A stretch of 64,000 bases of DNA. It comes from Filimonas sp. (GTDB lineage Bacteria; Bacteroidota; Bacteroidia; Chitinophagales; Chitinophagaceae). Below the pieces are notes generated by a model, which had not been told where the DNA came from, searched no databases, and saw only the letters and a list, made by a program, of their open reading frames with translations. Location: contig JAFKHH010000013.1 of the NCBI GenBank assembly GCA_017306865.1, positions 496,001-560,000 of the forward strand, written 5' to 3'. Each line of letters begins with the position of its first letter. Position 1 is the stretch's first letter. A program made the translations under genes and the position numbers. Shown in pieces: positions 28,515 to 36,653 of this stretch.

Positions 28515-29879
28515 CTATCTTTTTCTCCAATGTGTATGTGATGTAACAGCGGAGTTGCTATGTGTTGACATGGCTGACTGGTACAACACATTAGCGGCAG
28601 GGCGCGCGGTCCTGCTCATCCTGTTTAAAGCCGTTGCCGGTAAACCTGTAGTAAGGCTCAGTGCCTTTTGTAAGGCTGGGTCATTCATGTCTCCGAATGG
28701 TAACAAAGGGAATGACGCGAACTCATTTACATAGTAATCCGGTGCTATGCCTGCATTGTAGTCGCCTTTGCCCTGCGCGTTATATAATTTAAAGATCAAA
28801 GGATATAAAGTGTATGGTATTGTCTTAGGTGTGCGTTGGTCCCATATTGCAAAACTGCCCATATCCTTGCCCAGTGTAGTATCACCTATCTGTATAGTAG
28901 TGATGTATGGTTTAAGACAGTTGATCAGTGCTTCCGCTGCAGATGCCGTGTTGCGCGTAGTAAGGATCACTATCTTGTTAAGAGAAAGATGATAGGAGGA
29001 AAGCGCTGCAAAAGAAGATGGCATATAACTGGTTTCCCTGATTGTCTCCTCTACAGTACTCGTAGAGGTACCTCCATTTTTATTGGCTTTGTAGGTAATA
29101 AAAGGTGCATCCTTTCCGGCATTCGTCAGCATTGCACAAAGCTTAGCAGCAGTAGCAACATCACCACCGGGGTTGTACCGCACATCTATAATGAGTGAAT
29201 TGATACCTGCATTTTGTAATTTTTTTATAGAATCTGTTAATAGCTTATCATACTGCCCGTCAAATGCATTGTAGAACAGGTAGCCAGCCTTATTGTTACC
29301 ATTGCTATATACTCTTGCGGCATACACCGGCTGCTGGTTAAAGTTGCTATGCGTAACAGTAAGCGTAGTTGTGTTTGTCAAAGTGCCGCTCTGTTCCTGT
29401 GCCATTTGTAGTGTGGCGCCACCGCCACGCGCAAATATATCTTTGACCTGCGCTGCATTTTGAGCAGTTATAACTGTGTTATTAACTGCCGTAAAATACT
29501 GGCCACGTTGCAGCCCCTTTTTTGCGGCAGGGCTGCCGGGAACCACAAGTGTTACTACACCTGTAGTTGCATTGTTCAGTTGTATGATCGCATATTCAAA
29601 TCCATACCATGCAAAAGCAGAATAAGTAACATTTGTATTAGTAGGGTCTGTTATATAGGAGAAGCGGTCTTTTGCAGAAAGCAGGCCGGTAAAAAAACGG
29701 GTAGCATCCTGCTGCGACTGAGGTGTACCTGGTATTTCATTTTCCCAATAATAATACATTCGCATACTATCCAGTATCCAGGTATTTTCTGCTGAGAACA
29801 CAGATGCCGGTACATCCTCATGTTTTGAGCAGGCTGTTGTACCCAATAAAAGCAGTAGTATGAAAATGTGTTGGCGCAT
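28515..29879 (-). CDS. S41 family (C-terminal-processing type) peptidase, lipoprotein
   Basis: The 454-residue protein has a lipoprotein-like signal ('FILLLLLGTTAC', Cys17), a cap region ('DSMRMYYYWENEIP'), a PDZ-like domain ('VVTLVVPGSPAAKKGLQRGQYFTAVN', about residues 110-150) and an S41 protease domain. The protease domain carries the probable catalytic Ser in 'ILTTRNTASAAEALINCL' and a downstream Lys in 'TLGKDMGS'. S41 proteases of the Prc/CtpA type cleave envelope proteins. The gene lies 31 bases upstream of fecR on the same strand, so it probably heads that operon. A role in FecR cleavage is an attractive inference. ATG 29879 is chosen over an upstream start because it precedes the signal peptide. 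Confidence 0.88.
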   Translation of the reverse strand: MRQHIFILLLLLGTTACSKHEDVPASVFSAENTWILDSMRMYYYWENEIPGTPQSQQDATRFFTGLLSAKDRFSYITDPTNTNVTYSAFAWYGFEYAIIQLNNATTGVVTLVVPGSPAAKKGLQRGQYFTAVNNTVITAQNAAQVKDIFARGGGATLQMAQEQSGTLTNTTTLTVTHSNFNQQPVYAARVYSNGNNKAGYLFYNAFDGQYDKLLTDSIKKLQNAGINSLIIDVRYNPGGDVATAAKLCAMLTNAGKDAPFITYKANKNGGTSTSTVEETIRETSYMPSSFAALSSYHLSLNKIVILTTRNTASAAEALINCLKPYITTIQIGDTTLGKDMGSFAIWDQRTPKTIPYTLYPLIFKLYNAQGKGDYNAGIAPDYYVNEFASFPLLPFGDMNDPALQKALSLTTGLPATALNRMSRTARPAANVLYQSAMSTHSNSAVTSHTHWRKR

Positions 29880-29939
29880 GTGTAATACTTCGCATAGAAT
29901 ACGTGCGCGGAAAGCCCATCCACCAACGGGCAATATTAA

Positions 29940-30160
29940 CTGAATGTTAAGGAAAGCGTGAATCGTGAGTCGGTAATCGTGAATGGGCTTGCTGCGAATC
30001 GAGACCTATAAGGTTTCAAAAACCTTATAGGTCTTGCTGTTAGCTGAATGTTAAGGTAAGCGTAGGACGTGAGTCGTCAGCCGTGAATGGGCTTACTCAC
30101 AACTGACAATTCACCACTCACACTTTCCTGATTCACGATTGCCGATTCACGTTTCACGTC
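29940..30160. repeat. Repeat cluster with third copy of the 31-bp palindrome
   Basis: 'gtgaatcgtgagtcggtaat' lies near 29957-29976, and a 31-base palindrome at 30003-30033 has arms 'gacctataagg' and 'ccttataggtc' followed by 'ttgctgtt'. A second 'gtgagtcgtcagccgtgaat' stands near 30069-30088, and inverted copies 'cacgattgccgattcacg' run to about 30158. The sequence 'gaatgttaagg' occurs twice. The cluster fills the divergent gap between the protease operon and azoR. Confidence 0.8.
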
Positions 30161-30201
30161 CATGTCCCCCTTTGTCTTCCCCGGTCGTTATAGGTGCAAA
30201 C

Positions 30202-30807
30202 ATGTATATGAAAAATATATTGCACATCATTTCCAGCCCGAAAGGCGATCAGTCTTATAGCGTACAGCTAGGCAATGCCACCATTCGTTATTTATTGTCC
30301 ATTTACCCGGGCAGTACCGTTACAGAACGATGGCTGATAGCAGACGAGATACCCGCTCTTAACGATGCTCAGATCAGGTCATTCTTTGTACCTCACAATG
30401 GAGACGGCCGTGACCCCAACTGGTACTCAGACATTATATTGGCTGAAGTGAAACAGGCTGATATAATAGTAGTAGGAGCGCCCATGTACAATTTTGGCAT
30501 ACATGCTTTGCTAAAAGCATACATAGATCAGCTTGTACGGCCGGGGCATAGTTTCGTATATGAAGCCGATGGTACAAGAAAAGGCGTGCTGACCAATAAG
30601 ATGGCTTATCTCTGTATTGCCTCGGGCGGGAAATATGGTGAACATTTCAACCCGGTTGAAAAATATATCGTCAATTATTTGCAGGCAATACTAAACTATG
30701 TAGGCATTAACCCCGTTATTCCGCTTGTTGTAGAAGGGACGGTAGATCCGGCGTTTGCAGTAGATTACGACGCGATAGTGTTGGATAATCACCAGGTATT
30801 GATCTAA
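30202..30807 (+). CDS. azoR: FMN-dependent NADH-azoreductase family protein
   Basis: The 201-residue flavodoxin-fold protein begins 'MKNILHIISSPKGDQSYSVQLGNA', a typical AzoR/AcpD FMN-phosphate loop. 'VVGAPMYNFGIHALLKAYIDQLVRPGHSF' (about residues 90-118) and 'YLCIASGGKYGE' are the other family landmarks. Such enzymes reduce quinones and azo or nitro compounds with NAD(P)H and protect against electrophile or thiol stress. Two in-frame ATGs (30202, 30208) lie close together. The longer frame from 30139 runs through repeats and is not credible. It appears monocistronic. Confidence 0.9.
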   Translation: MYMKNILHIISSPKGDQSYSVQLGNATIRYLLSIYPGSTVTERWLIADEIPALNDAQIRSFFVPHNGDGRDPNWYSDIILAEVKQADIIVVGAPMYNFGIHALLKAYIDQLVRPGHSFVYEADGTRKGVLTNKMAYLCIASGGKYGEHFNPVEKYIVNYLQAILNYVGINPVIPLVVEGTVDPAFAVDYDAIVLDNHQVLI

Positions 30808-30842
30808 TTTAGCAGCGGCGTGCTTCGTTAATAAAGTTAAGC

Positions 30843-30902
30843 GTGGGCCACTTTCAAAAGACATATTTTACGGGTTATGGATACACTTGAAAAGTGGCCA
30901 CT
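30843..30902. repeat. Inverted repeat in the azoR-YCII gap
   Basis: Imperfect arms 'gtgggccactttcaa' (30843-30857) and 'ttgaaaagtggccac' (30887-30901) enclose about 30 bases. There is no T tract. It could be an operator, a degenerate terminator or the relic of a mobile-element end; the sequence alone does not decide. Confidence 0.5.
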
Positions 30903-30998
30903 CTGGCATAGCTTTTTTCAGCTTTACTTAATTTAATAGCATTGCTGTCCCCGTTTGAATAGTATGATCGTTAATAAGGCATAATAAAAAATAAAGAC

Positions 30999-31340
30999 AT
31001 GAAAGAGTTTGCATTAATCTTCAGGTTGCAGGATGTGGCTGATTCCAAACCATCACCTGAACAGTTGCAGGAGCGAATGAACTGGCTGGCTGGCATTGTT
31101 GCACAAAATAAATTGGTGGACAAAGGAAATACGTTATTGCCGATGCAGGGGAGCGCTAAAACAGTGAGGCCGGGTAATATAATAACGGACGGCCCATATA
31201 CTGAGATCAAGGAATTCATCAGTGGCTATATTGTTGTAAGGGCTGAAACCATAGAAGAAGCAGTAGAAATGGCAAAGGCAAATCCCATTTACAAAGTAGG
31301 GGGGAATATAGAAGTACGCGAGGTCTTAAAGCGTGATTAG
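30999..31340 (+). CDS. YCII-related (DGPF) domain protein
   Basis: The 113-residue protein has the YCII/DGPF ferredoxin-like fold signature. It begins 'MKEFALIFRLQD' and carries 'RPGNIITDGPYTEIKEFISGYIVVRAETIEEAVEMAKANP', with the conserved DGPYTE segment around residues 64-69. Proteins of this family are regularly encoded next to ECF42 sigma factors, as here: the sigma gene starts 2 bases after this stop codon. The function is not established; a role in sensing or detoxification with the sigma factor is usually assumed. Confidence 0.9.
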   Translation: MKEFALIFRLQDVADSKPSPEQLQERMNWLAGIVAQNKLVDKGNTLLPMQGSAKTVRPGNIITDGPYTEIKEFISGYIVVRAETIEEAVEMAKANPIYKVGGNIEVREVLKRD

Positions 31341-31342
31341 TA

Positions 31343-32584
31343 TTGAGCGAAGGAAAATTACATAGTGAGCTATTACCGCATTTGTTCCGGCAGGAGTATG
31401 CGAAAATGACGGCAGTATTGTGCCGTCATTTCGGCTTGCAACATATTGAAGTGGCAGAAGACATAGCAAGTGAAACATTCTTAAAGGCATCTGAACACTG
31501 GGCTATTCATGGTGTGCCGGCTAATCCGCAAGGATGGCTATACACCGTTGCAAAGAATAAAGCCAAAGATTATTTCAAACGGCAGGCCGTTTTTGAAAGC
31601 CGTGTAAAGCCTGCTATACAGCCGGCAGCGAGTGAGGCAGAAATCGCATTTGAGTTTTCCAGCCAGGTTATTGCAGATAGCCAGTTGGCTATGATCTTTG
31701 CAGTTGCATCGCCTGTGAATGCTGCTGAAAGCCAGATCTGCCTGGCATTGCAGGTGCTTTGCGGGTTTAGTGTAGAAGAAATAGCCAATGCATTTTTAGC
31801 AAAGAAAGAAACGATTAAGAAACGGTTGCTAAGAGCGCGGGAAAACCTGCGTAACGATAATTTTCAATTGAATGCCTTGAATGAAGCAGAGATCAGCGCG
31901 CGTCTCGATACTGTTTTGAGAACCATTTACCTCTTATTTAATGAAGGCTATTTTTCAAAAACAGATGATGAAGTGATCAGGCGGGAATTATGCTCTGAAG
32001 CTGTGAGGCTTGCAGTGGTGCTGACAGAACATGCGCTGACAAACGTTGCCAAAGTAAGCGCATTGCTTGCTTTGTTGTGTTTTCAAAGCTCAAGGCTGGC
32101 TGCGAGAACAAACAGCAACAAGGAAACAATACTCTTTGAGGAGCAGGATAGAAGTTTGTGGGATCAGTTGCTTATTGATAAGGGGAACCATTTTCTCGTT
32201 AATGCATGTGCAGGCAATGAAGTTTCCAAATATCATCTTGAAGCTGCTATTGCGTACTGGCATACCACACCCACGGTGGATAAAAAATGGGAACACATTT
32301 TATCATTGTATGATCAACTGATCATTATCGAATACTCACCTGTAACCATGCTGAACAGGATATTCGCACTCGCCAAGGTACGCGGCAATGCAGCAGGTAT
32401 AGCAGCGGCAGAAGAATTGAATATGGAAGACAATTGTGCTTACCATGAACTGTTGGGTTATCTCTACACCTCACTAGCTGCTCACAAGGCTATAGCGCAT
32501 TACAACAAGGCGATAGAGCTGACGAAGTCTAATGCGGAGAAAAAGACGCTGCAAAAAGCTATAGAGCGATTGATGTTTAAATAA
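31343..32584 (+). CDS. ECF42-type sigma factor with C-terminal helical extension
   Basis: The 413-residue protein has an N-terminal sigma region 2 ('LLPHLFRQEYAKMTAVLCRHFGLQHIEVAEDIASETFLKA'), region 4 ('QICLALQVLCGFSVEEIANAFLAKKETIKKRLLRARENLR') and a long C-terminal TPR-like part ('YNKAIELTKSNAEKKTLQKAI'). The double length compared with ordinary ECF factors, plus the YCII neighbour, is diagnostic of ECF42. No anti-sigma factor is expected; the C-terminal extension is thought to control activity. The start is a TTG two bases after the YCII stop. The next ATG (31406) would remove conserved residues, so TTG is preferred. Confidence 0.9.
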   Translation: MSEGKLHSELLPHLFRQEYAKMTAVLCRHFGLQHIEVAEDIASETFLKASEHWAIHGVPANPQGWLYTVAKNKAKDYFKRQAVFESRVKPAIQPAASEAEIAFEFSSQVIADSQLAMIFAVASPVNAAESQICLALQVLCGFSVEEIANAFLAKKETIKKRLLRARENLRNDNFQLNALNEAEISARLDTVLRTIYLLFNEGYFSKTDDEVIRRELCSEAVRLAVVLTEHALTNVAKVSALLALLCFQSSRLAARTNSNKETILFEEQDRSLWDQLLIDKGNHFLVNACAGNEVSKYHLEAAIAYWHTTPTVDKKWEHILSLYDQLIIIEYSPVTMLNRIFALAKVRGNAAGIAAAEELNMEDNCAYHELLGYLYTSLAAHKAIAHYNKAIELTKSNAEKKTLQKAIERLMFK

Positions 32585-32609
32585 CTAAAACAGAAGCATG
32601 ATATATTAT

Positions 32610-32652
32610 AAAACGAGAAGCGCTGTTCTTAGAACAGCGCTTCTCGTTTTTA
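32610..32652. terminator. Bidirectional terminator
   Basis: A near-perfect 17-bp stem ('gagaagcgctgttct' and its complement) is flanked by A and T tracts. It lies between convergent genes and can serve both. Confidence 0.88.
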
Positions 32653-32664
32653 TATGCTCGTTAT

Positions 32665-32964
32665 TTAAAAAACAGACCAATGGGAGCCATTGTAAATGGC
32701 TGTCCAGCGATCGTGCTGGTTAAAGTTAATGTCCAGTTTTGCTATAAATGAAGCCTGGTCGACAGTGTCGCCTTTTTCTCCACCAGTGCCAACATCAACA
32801 GAAAATGACTTACCCGCTATATCTTCCACCCTGAAGTGGAATTGGTTGCCTTCCTTTAAGTGAATTTTCTCAATAATGGTTGCTGCACTACTTCCATTGT
32901 CAGCGCGTAACACGTAAAAGGTAAAAGGTTGCCTTCCGTTGTTTTGAATAATAAGCTGTGCCAT
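32665..32964 (-). CDS. Small hypothetical protein
   Basis: The 99-residue protein starts 'MAQLIIQNNGRQPFTFYVLRAD' and ends 'DRWTAIYNGSHWSVF'. It has no signal peptide or membrane segment. Strand-rich composition and charged residues suggest a small beta-sandwich. No family was recognised. It sits alone between a bidirectional terminator and the DUF6526 gene. A clear ATG and good codon structure support it as a real gene. Confidence 0.65.
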   Translation of the reverse strand: MAQLIIQNNGRQPFTFYVLRADNGSSAATIIEKIHLKEGNQFHFRVEDIAGKSFSVDVGTGGEKGDTVDQASFIAKLDINFNQHDRWTAIYNGSHWSVF

Positions 32965-33031
32965 CGTTAGATTGAATATTTAAATTCTAATATAACGTAT
33001 TAATTGCACAGAAAAATAAAATTGAAGGTAT

Positions 33032-33466
33032 TTATACTCGCATTGTGTCCGGTAACCAATGCTCAATCGATTGTTTAATTGTTTTAGGCGAAAGATTTTC
33101 GGAAATAGCGCGTTGTACAAGCGCCGGAAGTTCGCTATCCGATGCAAAACGCAGTGCTGCAATCTGCCCGAATGTAAGCTGGTTTTCCAGCAGTTCCAGT
33201 CGTTGCCCTGTCAGTACAAAATACCTGAATCGCATTTCTAAACGGACGATCCTGTTTTGGTTGATCAACGCATAATGCTGCCGCAACATGAACGACAACC
33301 AGCCGGTGAGGATAAATAATCCCGTAATGGCTACCCATTCTGTATTGTCAGGATGTACAAACACTTGCCGGAGACTTAGTATGATGCCAACTAACAGGAT
33401 CGGGTAAAAAATAAAATGATGAGGTGCATAATACCGCACATGATTGTTATAGTTCTGCTGTTGCAT
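33032..33466 (-). CDS. DUF6526-like membrane protein
   Basis: The 144-residue protein begins 'MQQQNYNNHVRYYAPHHFIFYPIL', the usual start of DUF6526 proteins. Two membrane helices follow (about residues 18-37 and 46-65), then a soluble helical tail ('ENQLTFGQIAALRFASDSELPALVQRAI'). The function is unknown. The longer frame to 33544 reads through a repeat arm and is rejected in favour of ATG 33466. Confidence 0.8.
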   Translation of the reverse strand: MQQQNYNNHVRYYAPHHFIFYPILLVGIILSLRQVFVHPDNTEWVAITGLFILTGWLSFMLRQHYALINQNRIVRLEMRFRYFVLTGQRLELLENQLTFGQIAALRFASDSELPALVQRAISENLSPKTIKQSIEHWLPDTMRV

Positions 33467-33507
33467 GCAAGATGATTTTATGGCAAGATAAGAAGAAGGG
33501 AGGGGGA

Positions 33508-33657
33508 ATTGGAGATTTGAAATTTGAGATTTGAAATGACTCATCCTAGTCAGAGACCAGGATGAGAAGTTAGGAGCAAACCTGACAGGTCTTAAAGACC
33601 TGTCAGGTTTCTGCGATCAACTCGCTCTCCGCTTTAGTTCGTGCCCTCATGAACCAA
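33508..33657. repeat. Composite repeat cluster
   Basis: It holds an AT arm 'gagatttgaaatttgagatt' (near 33512-33531), an imperfect palindrome 'catcctagtcagagaccaggatg' (33543-33565) and a perfect inverted repeat with arms 'aaacctgacaggtctt' / 'aagacctgtcaggttt' (33578-33610). A decayed 'gttcgtg..catgaac' core follows at 33637-33654. It lies upstream of the DUF6526 gene and just behind the metallo-hydrolase gene. Confidence 0.8.
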
Positions 33658-33667
33658 TGCCGGTAAT

Positions 33668-34597
33668 TTATAACTTAGCGCCTTGCTGTGCAATATTAAA
33701 TCCTTGTTGCAGTGTTTTTTTCTGTGTGTTATTGTCCCACAACAAAGGGTTGGTATGATTGAAATGAATGAAGAATATTTTGTTGCGGATGGCAGCACTA
33801 CTATTGTTGAATAGTTGCATCGTTTCTGTAACCAAAGGATGTGGTATTTCGCTGATGTCTCTGCCAGGTAGTTCCTGCGCGTCATAAAATGTAGCATCCA
33901 GCAACGCAATATCTGTACGGGAAACCTCTTGCACAATATTGCTATTCCATTTCTGCCACTTGTCAATGTCTGGAATGAATAATATTTTTTTGGCCCCTGC
34001 TTGTATTTTAAACCCGGCAGTTTCAGAGTATTCATCCCTGTGCGGAACTGTAACCGCAGTTACGCTGATATGGTCATTAATAACCACCTGCGAATCTGCC
34101 TGCATTGTATGAAGAGCGATGTTGTTTAGTTTTACCAACTGGCTCCACGGCCCGTTGGTTTCGAGAAAGCTTTTGAGCTTCGGCAATACATACACAGGTA
34201 CAGCTTGCGCATTCATTACTTCACGCCCAAGTTGCATGAGGCCAGTGTAATGCCCGATGTGCGCATGTGTAATGAAAATACCTTCTGGTAGAAAAGCAAA
34301 TGCATTCTTAGTCAACTGTTGAAAAAGGTGTAATTGTTCTTTAATGTCCGGCGTAGCCTCAAACAACCACCATTTTTTAGTTGCGGGATCAACCAGTGCA
34401 AAGGATGCAACATATTTGCGGAGCGAATCAGTTTTCCATGCGGAAGTACAACAATTGCGTGTGCATCCCATTTGCGGATAGCCTGCATCCTGCGCTGTGC
34501 CTAGCAGTTGGATATATGGTTGTTGTACCTGCTGTGCTTTTGCGCATAAAGACAGCATGATTAAAGAGAAGAAGAGAAGAAAGCTTTGTTTGATCAT
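33668..34597 (-). CDS. PqqB-like MBL-fold metallo-hydrolase, exported
   Basis: The 309-residue protein has a signal peptide ('FLLFFSLIMLSLCAKAQ') and then 'IQLLGTAQDAGYPQMGC', the PqqB-like entry of the metallo-beta-lactamase fold. A partly altered metal motif 'ITHAHIGHYTGL', 'VPHRDEYSETAGF' and 'KKILFIPDIDKW' follow. A cysteine group 'CTRNCC' (about residues 44-49) resembles the zinc-binding cysteines of PqqB. No other PQQ genes are present, so it is better called an MBL-fold hydrolase of unknown substrate. ATG 34597 is chosen over 34624 because it directly precedes the signal. Confidence 0.82.
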   Translation of the reverse strand: MIKQSFLLFFSLIMLSLCAKAQQVQQPYIQLLGTAQDAGYPQMGCTRNCCTSAWKTDSLRKYVASFALVDPATKKWWLFEATPDIKEQLHLFQQLTKNAFAFLPEGIFITHAHIGHYTGLMQLGREVMNAQAVPVYVLPKLKSFLETNGPWSQLVKLNNIALHTMQADSQVVINDHISVTAVTVPHRDEYSETAGFKIQAGAKKILFIPDIDKWQKWNSNIVQEVSRTDIALLDATFYDAQELPGRDISEIPHPLVTETMQLFNNSSAAIRNKIFFIHFNHTNPLLWDNNTQKKTLQQGFNIAQQGAKL

Positions 34598-34782
34598 ATA
34601 GCTTCTTTTTACAAATATAAGCATGCACCCAAACGCTCATCAATATTCCTTTATTCTAAGGCGTGTATTTCAGTGGTGACAGGTAACCGGCTTATAAGCC
34701 TAAGATCTTATTGGCTTGATTCGATAGTGCAATAAAAAATAACACCGGCAAAAAAGCGTACGCCACAGAATAGTTTTATCCT

Positions 34783-34790
34783 TACATTTG
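34783..34790 (+). promoter_or_regulatory. TAnnTTTG promoter box before the TPP riboswitch
   Basis: 'tacatttg' matches the Bacteroidota -7 box. Transcription would start only a few bases upstream of the aptamer. No clear -33 TTG was found at the expected distance. Confidence 0.5.
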
Positions 34791-34794
34791 ATCC

Positions 34795-34872
34795 GGCTTT
34801 AGGGGTATTCTGAAAAGAATTGAGAGAGTCCCTTTGAACCTGATCCGGCTGACACCGGCGTAGGGAAAAGTC
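34795..34872 (+). promoter_or_regulatory. TPP riboswitch (THI element)
   Basis: The conserved parts of the thiamine-pyrophosphate aptamer are present: 'ggctttaggggt' at the 5' side, 'ttgagagagtccc' as a variant of the CUGAGA/ACCC region, 'tttgaacctgatccgg' and 'ccggcgtagggaaaagtc' closing P1. A second hairpin 'ttgcctg' / 'caggcaa' (near 34888-34907) may form part of the expression platform. It lies 75 bases before thiM and should shut the operon when TPP is abundant. Confidence 0.93.
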
Positions 34873-34947
34873 AGAACTTCCTTCTGTGTTGCCTGTATGC
34901 GCAGGCAATAGCTCCAAAGCCATAATTGTCATCCTTAATCAACTATT

Positions 34948-35739
34948 ATGGAAAAAACTCTGTGGAGCCACATCAGCACCGTACGTGATCAGTCGCCTTT
35001 AGTGCATAGCGTTACCAATTATGTGGTGATGAACAATACAGCAAATGCTTTGCTGGCAGTTGGTGCATCGCCTATAATGGCTCATGCGCATCCTGAGATA
35101 CATGAGATTGTAAGCATCTGCCAGTCCGTAGTCATTAATATAGGTACGCTGGATGAATACTGGCTGGAATCTATGCTGAATGCTGCAACCAACGCAAACA
35201 GGCTAAATAAACCCTGGGTGCTTGATCCTGTAGGAGCTGGTGCAACATCTTACCGTGATACGGCACTCATGTTGTTGCTTGCTTTAAAACCTACTGTTAT
35301 CCGTGGCAATGCTTCGGAAATATTGGCATTGGCAAAATCCAACCAGACCAAAACAAAGGGAGTGGATAGCACTGCTGAAAGTAACGAGGCGATAGAGGCG
35401 GCACGTTACCTGAATAAAAATTTTGGTTCCGTCGTATGTATATCCGGGCAGACAGATATAATTGTTGCAGACGGAAAGGAAATACATATTTCCAACGGCC
35501 ATTCTTTAATGACTAAAGTGACTGGCCTGGGATGTTCCGCTACTGCGGTGATAGGTGCGTTTGTTGCGGTCATAGAAAATAAAACAGAAGCTGTTGCTGC
35601 TGCTACAGCATTGTTTAGCCTGGCAGGTGAAATAGCGGCGGAGAAGGCGGATGGGCCGGGCAGTTTACAAATGCACTTGCTGGATACATTATACAATATT
35701 ACCGAGCAAACTTTTCTTACACGGACCAGGATAAAATGA
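34948..35739 (+). CDS. thiM: Hydroxyethylthiazole kinase
   Basis: The 263-residue protein is a typical ThiM. Landmarks are 'SPLVHSVTNYVVMNNTANALLA' at the start, 'NKPWVLDPVGAGATSYRD' in the substrate region, and 'VTGLGCSATAVIGAF', the ribokinase-like ATP/anion hole with its Gly-Cys-Ser variant. It phosphorylates 4-methyl-5-(hydroxyethyl)thiazole for thiamine salvage. It is the first gene behind the TPP riboswitch, and thiE follows after 4 bases. Confidence 0.95.
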   Translation: MEKTLWSHISTVRDQSPLVHSVTNYVVMNNTANALLAVGASPIMAHAHPEIHEIVSICQSVVINIGTLDEYWLESMLNAATNANRLNKPWVLDPVGAGATSYRDTALMLLLALKPTVIRGNASEILALAKSNQTKTKGVDSTAESNEAIEAARYLNKNFGSVVCISGQTDIIVADGKEIHISNGHSLMTKVTGLGCSATAVIGAFVAVIENKTEAVAAATALFSLAGEIAAEKADGPGSLQMHLLDTLYNITEQTFLTRTRIK

Positions 35740-35743
35740 GGCC

Positions 35744-36382
35744 ATGGCATCACAATTTCCATATAGGTTATATCTCGTTATTTCGGAAGCGTCTTGCCCC
35801 GGCAGGGATTTCTTATCCGTAGCGGAAAAAGCGGTAAAGGGTGGAGTAGATATAGTGCAGTTGCGTGAGAAGACTTTGGATAGCAAAGCTTTTCTACACA
35901 ATGCACTTCGTTTGCAGGAGATGTTAAGCAAATATCATGTGCCACTGATTATTAACGATAATGTGCCTGTAGCAATGGCTGCACAAGCGTATGGCATACA
36001 TGTAGGTAACAACGATATGCCACCTACGCAAGTACGTGCTTTATGGCCGGAGTGCAGGTCTGTTGGTTACTCTGTGGAATACATAGAACAACTGCACAAC
36101 GAAGAGATAGCTGCAGCGGATTGCTTAGGCATAAGCCCTGTGTTTAGTACTGCAACAAAGACAGATACCGTTACAGAGTGGGGACTGCATGGTATTCAAC
36201 AAATACGATCGCTGACTGCGAAGCCGCTTGTTGCTATTGGTAACATGAATGCAAGCAATGCGCGTGCAGTCATTGAAGCCGGAGCTGATTGTATAGCAGT
36301 TGTGTCTGCCATCTGTAGCGCCAGTGATCCTATGCGTGCCGCAGCGGAGATAAGGGCGGAGATAGAAAAGGGAAGGATTTGA
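35744..36382 (+). CDS. thiE: Thiamine phosphate synthase
   Basis: The 212-residue TIM-barrel protein carries 'GGVDIVQLREKTLDSKAF' (pyrophosphate side), 'LIINDNVPVAMAAQAYGIHVG', 'GISPVFSTATKTD' and 'PLVAIGNMNASNA'. These correspond to the ThiE substrate-binding loops. It joins HMP-pyrophosphate with thiazole phosphate to make thiamine phosphate. It starts 4 bases after thiM, consistent with one transcript. A 271-base repeat-rich gap separates it from thiD. Confidence 0.93.
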   Translation: MASQFPYRLYLVISEASCPGRDFLSVAEKAVKGGVDIVQLREKTLDSKAFLHNALRLQEMLSKYHVPLIINDNVPVAMAAQAYGIHVGNNDMPPTQVRALWPECRSVGYSVEYIEQLHNEEIAAADCLGISPVFSTATKTDTVTEWGLHGIQQIRSLTAKPLVAIGNMNASNARAVIEAGADCIAVVSAICSASDPMRAAAEIRAEIEKGRI

Positions 36383-36623
36383 AATTTGATATTTAAGATT
36401 TGAAATGGGCTTTCGAACGCCCCGGCGCGTGTCTGCACGCGCCGGTTGGTAGTTTGGTTCGTGAGGACACGAACCAAGGCGAAGAAAAGGGGAAGGATTT
36501 GAAATTTGAGATTTGAAATACTGTACACTAACCATGACAGAACTTTAAGCCCTGTCAGGATTAGTGTACAGTGTAAGTATATTGAAAGTTCATTTCAAAT
36601 CTTAAATGTCAAATTTCAAATCC
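36378..36623. repeat. Two consecutive composite repeats inside the thi operon
   Basis: The gap has AT arms at 36378-36403 and near 36495-36519, and inverted arms at 36592-36622. The first part holds two perfect hairpins: 36422-36445 (arms 'ccggcgcgtg' / 'cacgcgccgg') and 36456-36475 (arms 'ggttcgtg' / 'cacgaacc'). The second part holds an 11-bp inverted repeat 'ctgtacactaa' (36521-36531) / 'ttagtgtacag' (36561-36571) around a smaller 'tgacag..ctgtca' pair. They interrupt an otherwise tight thiE-thiD pair. Confidence 0.88.
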
Positions 36624-36653
36624 ACTTCTCTTAGTTTTTTAAAAAATACAACC

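Noticed and set aside
33668-34597. True PqqB of PQQ biosynthesis
   Set aside because: No pqqA, C, D or E genes are near, the protein is exported, and the metal motif differs from the canonical one.
36125-36535. 136-residue minus-strand frame over thiE and repeats
   Set aside because: It reads through the antisense of thiE and through repeat arms; its sequence is repeat-derived (for example 'SNLKYQISNPS').
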